Of a stretch of 17,118 nt of DNA, positions 7,701 to 14,060 are shown piece by piece. The notes under the pieces were generated by a model. The model ran no database searches, was not told where the DNA came from, and saw only the letters and a list, made by a program, of their open reading frames with translations. Positions within the stretch are counted from its first letter, which is position 1. Every line of letters begins with the position of its first letter. The DNA lies in contig CAZMCC010000084.1 in assembly GCA_964564695.1 (NCBI GenBank), positions 1 to 17,118 on the forward strand, in the 5' to 3' direction. Origin of the DNA: CAZMCC01 sp964564695. Its GTDB lineage: Bacteria > Planctomycetota > Phycisphaerae > Phycisphaerales > UBA1924. Both the position numbers and the translations under genes were made by a program.

Positions 7701-10175
7701 CGGCGGTGCACGAACCAGCTGTACGCCGCGGCGGACAACGGGGTGTACTACTGGGACAGCACGCTGGCCCAGTGGGTGTGCTGGAAGGACAACCTGCCGT
7801 CGGCGGTCGTGTGGGACCTGGAGATCCACGAGGAGTCGGGGACGATCGTGGCGGCGACGCACGGGCGCGGGCTGTGGGAAGCGGACATGGTTCCGGCGAG
7901 CAAGTCGTGCGGGTGCGTGGGCGCGCCCACCGGGATGACGCTGTGGCTGCCCCTGGACGAAGGGACGGGCTCGATCGGCAACAACGCCCTTCCGGGCAAC
8001 GACGCGACGCACCACGCCGGACCAGCGGTGGTCGCGGGAAAGGTGGGCGCTGCTCGCCTGTACGACGCGAACATCGGGCAGTGGTCCGACGTGCCGTCGT
8101 ACCCGGAGATCAAGGTGAGTGTCGGTGACTTCTCGGTCGAGGGGTGGATCAAGCGGGCGGGGACGAACCCGCTCGACGGGCTGCGCGTGATCATGGACAA
8201 GCGGGCGTACTTCGGCTCGACGTCCATCGGGTATCACGTGTGGCTGATCGACGGGGAGCTGGGGCTCCAGATGGCCGACGGCCTGGCGAGCTTCTGGACC
8301 AACTACTACTCGGGCGCGATCGTGCCGCTCGACGGGCAGTGGCACCAGTTCGCGGTCACGGTCGACCGCGACGTGGCGACGGGGATCAAGTTCTACATCG
8401 ACGGCGTGCAGGTGGGCGTTCAGCACAACCCGCTGCTGCGCCCGGGGTCGCTCTCGAACAACGCCAAGCTCGCGGTGGGGGCGTGGACCGGCGGCGCGGG
8501 CGGCTATTTCCACGGAGCGATCGACGAACTCGAGGTCTTCACGCGGGCGCTGTCGGCGGCGGACGTCGCGAACCTGTACAACGCGCAGAACACGGGCAAG
8601 TGCCGGTGGCAGTGCCAGCTGCCCGCGTTGAGCGTCTTCTGCCCCGGCGACACGGTGATCACGGTGAACGCGACGATCTGCAACGCGGGGATCTCGACCA
8701 AGACGTTCACGGTGTGGTTCCAGGGCCTGGGCGGGGGCGACGGGTGCGACGTGCCGGGCCCGGTGAACTACGTGCCGTTCGGGCAGTTCAACGTGACGGT
8801 GGCGGGCGGCGCGTGCCAGAACGTGCCGGTGCAGATCGGGCTGCCGACGAACCCGTTCGGGGCCAAGGCGTGCTACATCATGTTCGTGAAGGACCCGGTG
8901 AGCGGGCAGATCCGGTCGTGCCGCGGGACGCTGCAGCTGCCGGGCCAGGTGCTGTGCGGCGGCTTCGACAACCCGACGACGATCGTGGCGATGTTCAATC
9001 CGACGGAGTTGGCGGTCCATGTGACGTCGGTAGCGCCCGAGACGATCTTCGGGCCGTACCAGATCGAGGTGATCGATCACGACGGACTGCCGGCAGGCGA
9101 GGCGGTGAGGCTGAACGGGCTGCCGCCGGGCGAGGTGGTGATCGGGAAGATGAGTATCGCGGGCGGGACCACGGTGGTGCTCGATCCGGTGACGGTTGAG
9201 TTCGTCGGCGGGACCGCCCACGGCACATATTCGCTCGTGCTCAGCGCGGATGCCGACGGCGACGGCGTGCTCGAGACCATCGGCGCCTCGGCGCTGCAGC
9301 TCGAGCAGGGGACCATCTGCCCGAGCTTCTCCGACGACTTCGAGTCGAGCTCGGTCGGCGAGGCGTGCGCGGACGGGTCGTGGGAGGCGTGGCAGCACGG
9401 CGTGGACGTGTGCGGGCAGGTGACGGAGGAGCGGGCGTTCTCGGGGGCCCGCTCGCTCAAGATCGTCGGGACGCCGGGCGGGTCGACGGGACTGGGCGAC
9501 GACACGGTGCTCGAGTTCGAGGGCGCGACGAGCGGCGCGTGGACGTTCCGGTGCATGACGTATGTGCCCACGGACGCCGCGGGCGACGCGTACGTGCTGC
9601 TCCTGAACACCTACGACGACGACAGCGTGCCGCCGCCGCCGCCCCAGGCGGAGTGGTACTCGTCGCAGATCCGGTTCATCACGGCGACGAACCGGGTGCG
9701 TGCGGACATCGGCGTGGGCGAGACCGCGCTGGTGCGGGGCCAGTGGGCCGAGTTGCGGATCGAGATCGACCTCGACAAGGACGTGTCGAACTACTTCTAC
9801 AACGGGGTGCATTTCGTGGTCGACCGCCCGTGGACGGCGGGCGTCGCGCCGGGCTTCCCCGGGCTGCCGCAGATAGCGGCGATCGACCTGTACGCCGGCG
9901 AGCCGGGGACGGGCGGGACGACGGGAGTGTTCTTCGACGACGTCGCGCTGCTGCCGGGGTGCGAGTCGGACCCCGGGCACTCGTGCCTGGCCGACTGGGA
10001 TTACAACGGGGTCGTGAATTCGACGGACGTCGGCGAATTCATCAACGACTGGTTTGAGGACCAGGCGTTCGGGACGACGGTGACGGACTTCAACCACGAC
10101 GGGCTGTCGAATTCGACCGACGTGGGTGAATTCATCAACTCCTGGTTTGAGGAGACGGCTCTGGGCTGTGGATGA
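4746..10175 (+). CDS. Giant secreted protein: Asp-box beta-propeller, LamG-like domain, double dockerin-like C-terminus
   Basis: The protein has 1809 aa. A signal peptide (residues 1-31, cleavage ARA/Q) is followed by a beta-rich N-terminal module of about 240 residues beginning VAIDGLLGIDEYG, reminiscent of CBM9-like domains. Residues ~390-1050 hold about ten Asp-box repeats (TIDGGVTW at 395, KTTDGGATW, RTTDGGATW, ending SANGGDTW near 961), as in BNR/sialidase and sortilin-like propellers. Residues 1066-1280 (LWLPLDEGTGSIGN to ELEVFTRALSAADVANLYN) form a LamG/concanavalin-like domain. Ig-like stretches follow, then a second jelly-roll (~1529-1738, starting FSDDFESS). The end (1750-1809) carries two EF-hand-like loops, DWDYNGVVNSTD and DFNHDGLSNSTD, each followed by VGEFIN and a Trp-Phe pair. 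I infer cell-surface glycan or protein binding with anchoring through the dockerin-like tag; no catalytic residues are evident. ATG 4746 is chosen because GAGG lies 6 nt upstream; a GTG 12 nt earlier is possible. Confidence 0.93.
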   Translation: MRASRSVRRVFGDVVALVALGAAMGGGQARAQSTGMLDSVLDADPANAKVAIDGLLGIDEYGPGNVNKFVGAGGGFGGTLGAGAIYMKQDIEFLYIGVKLGAALNDDVCLWLDTRAGGFTDAEMDDGGDGGRRISTNLTRDSDDLFDAAFRPDFTVVVGSFGIVVFELTAGTPITFLQYEGVFLGTDPALVREIAIPKASIAMGTTLKFLAGYFSESNFTSDEAIPPQSFTGLGNPGFGGPGVIVDWTRWNEFGPGVHPGSRWKIHQLEPGASVGEIRAQAREYYEPDATLPLFASFRRWELTWVPRANQVEREAQQFDYSLISWAQLLNCPPPFCPGPSNPKSNWRPLGPFSRPLEPTSGSTANGVGIIASMWVDPSDSAHILLGAELGGLWETIDGGVTWRSLTDQLYLPNLGCRDICVDPFNTQKIYICAGFGDFGLGVIKTTDGGATWSCTALQYTASLPVVINRVVHHPSLPNTLYALVGNKIYRTTDGGATWPMWLDPALTCFPTGGVGVLGGMEKDPGANNIWYVHAYANPGFGIPARMFSITDNGTSWVCSEITPKTSSSSYYATGGFLPAVAPSQPGRISAYFLVGTSAIPQMATTTNGGLTWSVTGSSYMSIAGARIGGLVISPTNPLVMYLGGVVMYRSVDGGQTFQQVSVNSPFLHPQYVHDDVRVQIFRSGTPGSGTNQDVLYIGSDGGPYATGNGGANWIDISGQGLNITKFYGLGASTDRSVDVGGCQDLSTMQYDYYTQLWWNPYRTGDGYETVVKPSNSLIVHTDAFGGWLPTLYTSTDGADTLVYQGGPACSTSGPCTGSACQAWWNRPLQWDNTGKLYVGNHDLWVSANDGVTWTQISDFTTSHNVPCGLRIKTIAVPASDPTRIYVGFEGPTWGGGSLRRAFRTSDSGATWIDIGEDPSTFMHLFGINWANLTHIEVDPDNKDRVWACFGDYWPSNRVWYSANGGDTWTNVSAGLTDAPLHDIVYRRCTNQLYAAADNGVYYWDSTLAQWVCWKDNLPSAVVWDLEIHEESGTIVAATHGRGLWEADMVPASKSCGCVGAPTGMTLWLPLDEGTGSIGNNALPGNDATHHAGPAVVAGKVGAARLYDANIGQWSDVPSYPEIKVSVGDFSVEGWIKRAGTNPLDGLRVIMDKRAYFGSTSIGYHVWLIDGELGLQMADGLASFWTNYYSGAIVPLDGQWHQFAVTVDRDVATGIKFYIDGVQVGVQHNPLLRPGSLSNNAKLAVGAWTGGAGGYFHGAIDELEVFTRALSAADVANLYNAQNTGKCRWQCQLPALSVFCPGDTVITVNATICNAGISTKTFTVWFQGLGGGDGCDVPGPVNYVPFGQFNVTVAGGACQNVPVQIGLPTNPFGAKACYIMFVKDPVSGQIRSCRGTLQLPGQVLCGGFDNPTTIVAMFNPTELAVHVTSVAPETIFGPYQIEVIDHDGLPAGEAVRLNGLPPGEVVIGKMSIAGGTTVVLDPVTVEFVGGTAHGTYSLVLSADADGDGVLETIGASALQLEQGTICPSFSDDFESSSVGEACADGSWEAWQHGVDVCGQVTEERAFSGARSLKIVGTPGGSTGLGDDTVLEFEGATSGAWTFRCMTYVPTDAAGDAYVLLLNTYDDDSVPPPPPQAEWYSSQIRFITATNRVRADIGVGETALVRGQWAELRIEIDLDKDVSNYFYNGVHFVVDRPWTAGVAPGFPGLPQIAAIDLYAGEPGTGGTTGVFFDDVALLPGCESDPGHSCLADWDYNGVVNSTDVGEFINDWFEDQAFGTTVTDFNHDGLSNSTDVGEFINSWFEETALGCG
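9993..10163 (+). repeat. Dockerin-like EF-hand repeat pair (coding)
   Basis: Two near-identical segments of about 40 nt, starting GAATTCGACGGACGT at 10016 and GAATTCGACCGACGT at 10109, lie 93 nt (31 codons) apart. They encode NSTDVGEFIN twice. Each loop has D/N at positions 1, 3, 5, 9 and 12, the calcium-ligand pattern of dockerin modules. It resembles the planctomycete tag that I recall being called GC-type dockerin. Confidence 0.85.
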
Positions 10176-10178
10176 AAC

Positions 10179-10201
10179 GCCGGATTTCCGGACGATCCGG
10201 C
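10179..10201 (+). terminator. Possible terminator hairpin of the giant protein gene
   Basis: GCCGGAT (10179-10185) and ATCCGGC (10195-10201) form a perfect 7-bp stem with a 9-nt loop, 3 nt after the stop codon. There is no U-tract; C and G runs follow. Position supports termination; sequence only partly does. Confidence 0.4.
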
Positions 10202-10288
10202 CGCGGGACGGCCCTGCCCCCCCCGCACTAAACCTCTATATGCACCGGTGCGGACCGGTGGGGCGGTGCTTACCCAGACCGCCGCGGG

Positions 10289-10944
10289 GTGAGGGTCACG
10301 GCGTCCGACGCCGCGAGCGCCGACGACTTTGGCTACTCCGTCGCCATCGAGGACGACACCGTCGTCGTCGGCTCGGTCCTCGACGACAACGCCGGCGGGG
10401 TCAACGCGGGCGCGGCGTACGTCTACTTCCGCTCCGGCACCGCGTGGTCCGAGCAGGCCAAGCTTGTCGCCTCCGACGCCGTTGTCAACGACCGCGCTGG
10501 TTACGCCGTGGCGATCTCCGGCGACACCGCCGTCGTCGGCGCTATCCTCGCCGACCTCCCGGGCGCTGCCGACGCGGGCGTCGCGTACGTCTACGTTCGC
10601 TCTGGAGCCGTCTGGTCTGAGCAGGCCAAGCTCACGGCGTCCGACGCGGCAAACTCCGATACCTTCGGCATTTTCGTTTCGCTTGCCCCCGACCTCGCCG
10701 TGATCGGCGCCCACCAGGACGACCTCCCCGGCGCGCCGAACGGCGCCTGCGGCCCGGTCACCTGCGCCGTCGCCGCCGTCGACGTCTCCGACAATGTCCC
10801 GCCCGTGATCACCTCCTGCTGCACCGGTGAAGTCACCGTGCCGATCGCGTCGGATTCCTGCCTCGGCGCGCTCCCCGACTTCACCGGCGAGACCGTCGCC
10901 GGCGACAACTGCGGCGCCTTCACACTCAGCCAGTTCCCCCCCCC
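10289..10944 (+). pseudogene. Fragment 1: FG-GAP (integrin-alpha-like) repeats and start of a hyalin repeat
   Basis: The frame gives LTASDAANSDTFG-type units three times, with VAIEDDTVVVGS and VAISGDTAVVGA between them, the FG-GAP pattern of beta-propeller surface proteins. It then passes abruptly through DDLPGAPNGACGPVTCAV into VDVSDNVPPVITSC, a hyalin-repeat (HYR) opening. The only start is a GTG at 10289 without a ribosome site. Sense ends at the C9 run; the frame stays open to 11197, but its product beyond 10944 is Arg/Pro/Ser-rich and meaningless. Confidence 0.75.
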
Positions 10945-11760
10945 GCCGGCACGCTCGTCGGTCCCGGCACCTAGACCGTCACCGTCGTCTGCATCGGCGA
11001 CCAGACCGCCTATGCCGGCGCGAACTGCCATGCCCCGGCCCCGGACCTCGCCGCGACCGCCCTGGTCCTCAGCGACAACTGCGGCTTCGCCAGCATCTCC
11101 CAGTCGCCCGAAGCGGGCAACGGGCTCCCCCTGGGCACCCACCTCGTCACCCTCTACGTCTACGACCAGGGCGGCAACCTCACGACCTGCTCGATGAACT
11201 TCACCGTCATCGACAACACGCCCCCGACGATCGACGAGTGCGCGGCCGACCAGACCATCTCCGCCGGCTCCGGCTGCTTCGTCGCCCTCCCCGACCTCAC
11301 CGACGACGTCATCGTGGTCGAGAACTGCTCGCGCTTCAGCCCGGCCACCACCTCGCAGAGCCCCATCCCCGGCACCATGCTGCCCATGGGAGTCACCGTC
11401 GTCACCTTCACCTTCACCTTCACCTTCACTGACGGCGCCGGCAACTCCTCCACTTGCACCGCCAACATCACCGTCACCGGCGGCGGCCTCCAGGTCGCCA
11501 CCTACGTCGACGACGACTACACCGGCCTGCCCAACGGCACCACCGTCACTTGGCCGCACATCGGCGGCTCCGGCTCCTACACCATCGGCTGCGAGGCCTT
11601 CGCCACCATCCAGGGTGGCGTCAACGGGGTGGCCGCGTCCGGCACCGTCAACGTCGCCTCCGGCCTCTACGCCGAGGACGTCAACATCAACAAGGCCAAC
11701 GTGCAGGTCTACGGCGCCGGCTCCGGCGTCACCACGATCGAGGGCGTCCTCGGCGCATGA
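10945..11760 (+). pseudogene. Fragment 2: hyalin repeats and start of a right-handed beta-helix
   Basis: After the C9 run the sense frame reads AGTLVGPGT, a TAG (10972-10974), then TVTVVCIGDQTAYAGANC. The TAG falls where a Q or H is expected in the HYR motif GT[HQ]TVTV. Two more HYR units follow (PEAGNGLPLGTHLVTLYVYD; NTPPTIDECAADQT through VTFTFTFTFTDGAGN). A beta-helix opening comes next: YVDDDYTGLPNGTTVTWP, AFATIQGGVNGVAASGTVNV, YAEDVNINKANVQVYGAGSG. It stops at TGA 11758-11760. The part from ATG 11194 could be read as a 188-aa ORF but has no ribosome site of note. Confidence 0.75.
11404..11427 (+). repeat. Hexanucleotide microsatellite (ACCTTC)x4
   Basis: Four exact copies of ACCTTC encode the TF repeats of VTFTFTFTFTD where hyalin repeats normally read VTFTVTD. 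The tract is in frame and probably arose by slippage. Confidence 0.8.
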
Positions 11761-12594
11761 TCCTGCGCAACACCACCGACAACTGCCTCTTCCGTTGGAA
11801 CTTCATCACCAACAACTGGACCGTCGGCGTGCTGTTCCTTGACTCCGCCCCGGCGGCCCCAGTCGGCGGATGGCACGCAGATCATCGAGAACGCTGTCAG
11901 CGGCCACTGGCACGCCGACATCCAGGACCGCATGGCCACGATCGACCTCAAGAACTTCTCTCGCAACTGGTTCGGCACCACCAACGTCACCATCAGCCCC
12001 GTCACAGTCGCCCGCCGCGGGCACGAGCGCGGCCCTCGGCGTCACCAACGTCACCATCACCGCGACCGACGGGGCCGGCCTCACCGACGACGCCGGCAAC
12101 GTCATCACCTGCGACGCCCTCATCACCGTCGGCGTCCCGGGCATCCTCTACGTTGACAAGGACGCGACCGGCGCCAGCGACGGCACCTCCTGGGCCGACG
12201 CCTACGTCGATCTCCAGGACGCCCTTGCCGCCGCCGCCTGCGTCGGCTCGGGCCAGATCTGGGTCGCCGAAGGCACCTACCGCCCCGACCGCGCCACCGG
12301 CGACCGCAACGACACCTACCAGCTCATCAGCGGCGTCGCGATCTACGGCGGCTTCGACGCCACCGAGTCCCTCATCACGCAACGCGACCCCGACGCCAAT
12401 GTCACCGTCCTCTCGGGCGACATCGGCGTCGTTAGCGCCACCGGCGACAACTCCTACAGCGTTGTCACCGTGTCGGGTACCGACCCCACCGCCGTCCTCG
12501 ACGGCTTCACCGTCACCCGCGGCAACGCCGGGCCCACCGGAACCGGCGCCGGCCTCATCACCCAGAAGGGCTCACCGACCATCGTCGACTGCCT
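11757..12594 (+). pseudogene. Fragment 3: beta-helix pieces in three successive frames
   Basis: From 11757 one frame reads ILRNTTDNCLFRWNFITNNW. Near 11860 sense moves to GTQIIENAVSGHWHADIQ and NFSRNWFGTTNVTISP. Near 12005 it moves to QSPAAGTSAALGVTNVTITA (an HYR end) and then VDKDATGASDGTSWADAY, IWVAEGTYRPDRATGDR, GVAIYGGFDATESLITQRDP and AVLDGFTVTRGNA. That last block is the stereotyped N-terminal part of polymorphic-repeat beta-helix proteins. It breaks after GSPTIVDC near 12590, exactly where the repetitive coils would begin. Confidence 0.72.
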
Positions 12595-13214
12595 CGACCA
12601 ACCCGCAGTTCGTCGACGCCAACGGCCTCGACAACGTCGTGGGCACGCTCGACGACGACCTCCACGTCATGGCAGGCTCGCCGACCGTCGACGCCGGCTC
12701 CAACCCCGCGCTCCCCGCCGACGCCTACGACCTCGACGCCGACGCGAACACCGCCGAGCCGCTCCCACGCGACCTCGACCTGCTCCCGCGCCGCCTCGAC
12801 GACCCTGTCGTCGCCGACACCGGCCTGGGTTCCGCCCCAATCGCCGACATGGGCCCCTACGAGTTCGACTGCTCCAGCGTCGACTGCAACCAGAACGGCG
12901 TGTGCGACTCGGTCGACATCACGCTCGGCTCCAGCGCCGACTGCTTCGACTCCTTCGCCACGCCCGTCGGCGGCGTCAACGTCTGCGGCAACCCCAACAC
13001 CATCCCCGACGAGTGCGAGTGCGTCGCCGACTGGAACCGCGACGGCATCGTCAATTCCACCGACGTCGGCGAGTTCGTCAACAAGGCCTTCCTCACCAAC
13101 CACGGCGACATCAACTGCAACGGCATCTCCAACTCCACCGACGTCTCCGACTTCATCAACCTCTGGTTCGAAATCCAGGCCGGCCTGCGCCCGTACTCCG
13201 GATGCAGCCTCTGA
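12594..13214 (+). pseudogene. Fragment 4: beta-helix C-terminal cap and dockerin-like pair
   Basis: The frame ending at 13214 makes sense from about 12594: TNPQFVDANGLDNVVGTLDD, GSPTVDAGSNPALPAD, PIADMGPYEFDC, then CNQNGVCDSVDITLGSS and IPDECECVADWNRDGIVNSTD. The dockerin-like loops are DWNRDGIVNSTD and DINCNGISNSTD, followed by VSDFINLWFE and the tail SGCSL. The tag is intact, so this piece itself is not decayed. The same frame is open back to 11454 but is Pro/Ser/Thr-rich nonsense there. Confidence 0.78.
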
Positions 13215-13250
13215 CCAGGTGTAATTACCGTCACCTATCGCACCCCGAAA

Positions 13251-13341
13251 GTGGTGATTTCCCCCGCACAACGACCGGTTCACCACGCCGAGGCACACAC
13301 CGGTGTGCCTCGGCGCGGTGAAGCCGATTTCACTTGAAATC
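13251..13341 (+). promoter_or_regulatory. Cluster of nested and competing inverted repeats upstream of the receiver gene
   Basis: The core hairpin pairs 13286-13298 with 13303-13315 (13 bp perfect, 4-nt loop ACCG). After one mismatch it extends by TTCACC (13279-13284) with GGTGAA (13317-13322). TCACCAC (13280-13286) can instead pair with GTGGTGA (13251-13257). A separate stem GATTTCA-CT-TGAAATC fills 13326-13341. It could be the terminator of the dockerin gene, although no U-tract follows, or a regulatory structure. Confidence 0.6.
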
Positions 13342-13363
13342 CGGGTTTGAATTCATGTATCCT
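13334..13363 (+). promoter_or_regulatory. Candidate promoter of the receiver gene
   Basis: TTGAAA (13334-13339) and TATCCT (13358-13363) are spaced 18 nt apart in the most AT-rich part of the neighbourhood, about 100 nt before the start codon. The -35 lies inside the small GATTTCA/TGAAATC palindrome, which could be an operator. Motif only. Confidence 0.35.
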
Positions 13364-13467
13364 TATGATGTTGCCTGCGCTAGGGCTGCCAGCGACTTGC
13401 CAGTCCTGATCCTCACCCTTGGCGCGGCGTTTATGGCGGGTTACGCTGGCTTAGCCAGAGGGTGCGC

Positions 13468-13872
13468 ATGATTAAGGTCCTGTTTGCCGACGATGAGCCC
13501 AAGCTCCGTCAGGCTTGGCAACGACTCTTCATCTCCCAGCCGGACATGGAGCTGGTCGGCACCCTGCCCGACGCCGAAGGCCTCGTCGACGCCGCCGCCA
13601 CCCTCAAGCCCGATATCGCCGTCGTCGACCTCTCCATGCCCGGGCGCGACCCCCTCGGCGAGATCAAGGTCATGTCCGGCGTGTCGCCCAACGTCCGCGC
13701 GATCGTCTACTCCGGCCACGGCGATTCCGACACCATCCGCGCCGCGTTCGACGCCGGCGCCTGGGGCTACCTCGACAAGCTCGCCCCGCCGTCGGACATG
13801 TTCATGGTCGTCCGGCGCGTTGCGGGCGGCGAAGCCGTCTTTCCCCCGGGCGTCACCGCCGGCGACCGCTGA
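13468..13872 (+). CDS. Stand-alone response regulator receiver domain protein
   Basis: A 134-aa CheY-like receiver with all key residues: acidic pocket D8-D9, phosphoacceptor D54 in IAVVDLSMPG, S82 in IVYSGHGD and K104 in GYLDKLAP. The C-terminal run MFMVVRRVAGGEAVFPPGV resembles the linker of NarL/FixJ regulators, where a LuxR-type helix-turn-helix would follow, but the frame stops 6 codons later and I see no such domain in any frame downstream. It is either a single-domain regulator acting by protein contact or a regulator that lost its output domain. ATG 13468 is chosen because AGAGGG sits 5 nt upstream; a GTG two codons earlier is inside that site. No histidine kinase is in the window. 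Confidence 0.9.
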   Translation: MIKVLFADDEPKLRQAWQRLFISQPDMELVGTLPDAEGLVDAAATLKPDIAVVDLSMPGRDPLGEIKVMSGVSPNVRAIVYSGHGDSDTIRAAFDAGAWGYLDKLAPPSDMFMVVRRVAGGEAVFPPGVTAGDR

Positions 13873-13917
13873 TGCGTTGAACTGCAACCGCGCCGTCGCT
13901 CGCTGATGCGCGGGTGC

Positions 13918-14018
13918 CCGGGGTCGGGCGCTTCGCCAGACCCCGGCGGTGGCGTCGAGCGGCGTCGGTCGGCGATTCGGAGTCCACCCCCGGGTCTGCC
14001 CTGCGCAGCCGACCCGGG
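13918..14018. terminator. Two GC-rich hairpins between convergent genes
   Basis: CCGGGGTC (13918-13925) pairs with GACCCCGG (13939-13946), and CCCGGGTC (13989-13996) pairs with GACCCGGG (14011-14018), both perfect over 8 bp. They lie between the ends of the receiver gene and the DUF1569 gene, a natural place for bidirectional termination, but neither has a U-tract. Confidence 0.4.
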
Positions 14019-14060
14019 ACGCCCGCGCAGTCGATATGCGGAATCCGCATCGTTCGATGG

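Larger units (their letters stand above)
10230..13214 (+). pseudogene. Broken second dockerin-tagged surface protein gene (FG-GAP, hyalin repeats, beta-helix)
   Basis: Protein-like sequence is continuous over 3 kb but jumps between frames. FG-GAP repeats and the start of a hyalin repeat lie in the 10289 frame. The sequence moves to the 11194 frame at a C9 run (10936-10944), and that frame has a TAG at 10972. A beta-helix start runs to a TGA at 11758. It continues in a third frame (~11757-11860), returns (~11860-12004), moves to the frame carrying YVDKDATGASDGTSWADAY (~12005-12590), and ends in the frame holding the dockerin-like pair up to 13214. No signal peptide or good start exists: an in-frame stop sits at 10229, followed directly by internal FG-GAP sequence. 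Some joins skip expected repeats, for example SPTIVDC straight to NPQFVDANG. Either a decayed, recombined gene or a collapsed assembly of repetitive modules; the pieces may come from more than one gene. Confidence 0.82.

Noticed and set aside
5148..10097. A 1649-codon open frame on the minus strand opposite the giant secreted protein
   Set aside because: It is Arg/His/Pro/Val-rich with no domain motifs. It is a shadow caused by high GC at third codon positions, while the plus strand shows clear domains and a signal peptide.
10200..10290. A dif-like chromosome-dimer resolution site at the skew switch
   Set aside because: The AT-rich pocket CTAAACCTCTATATGCACC lacks the two conserved XerC/XerD half-sites; no match I could defend.
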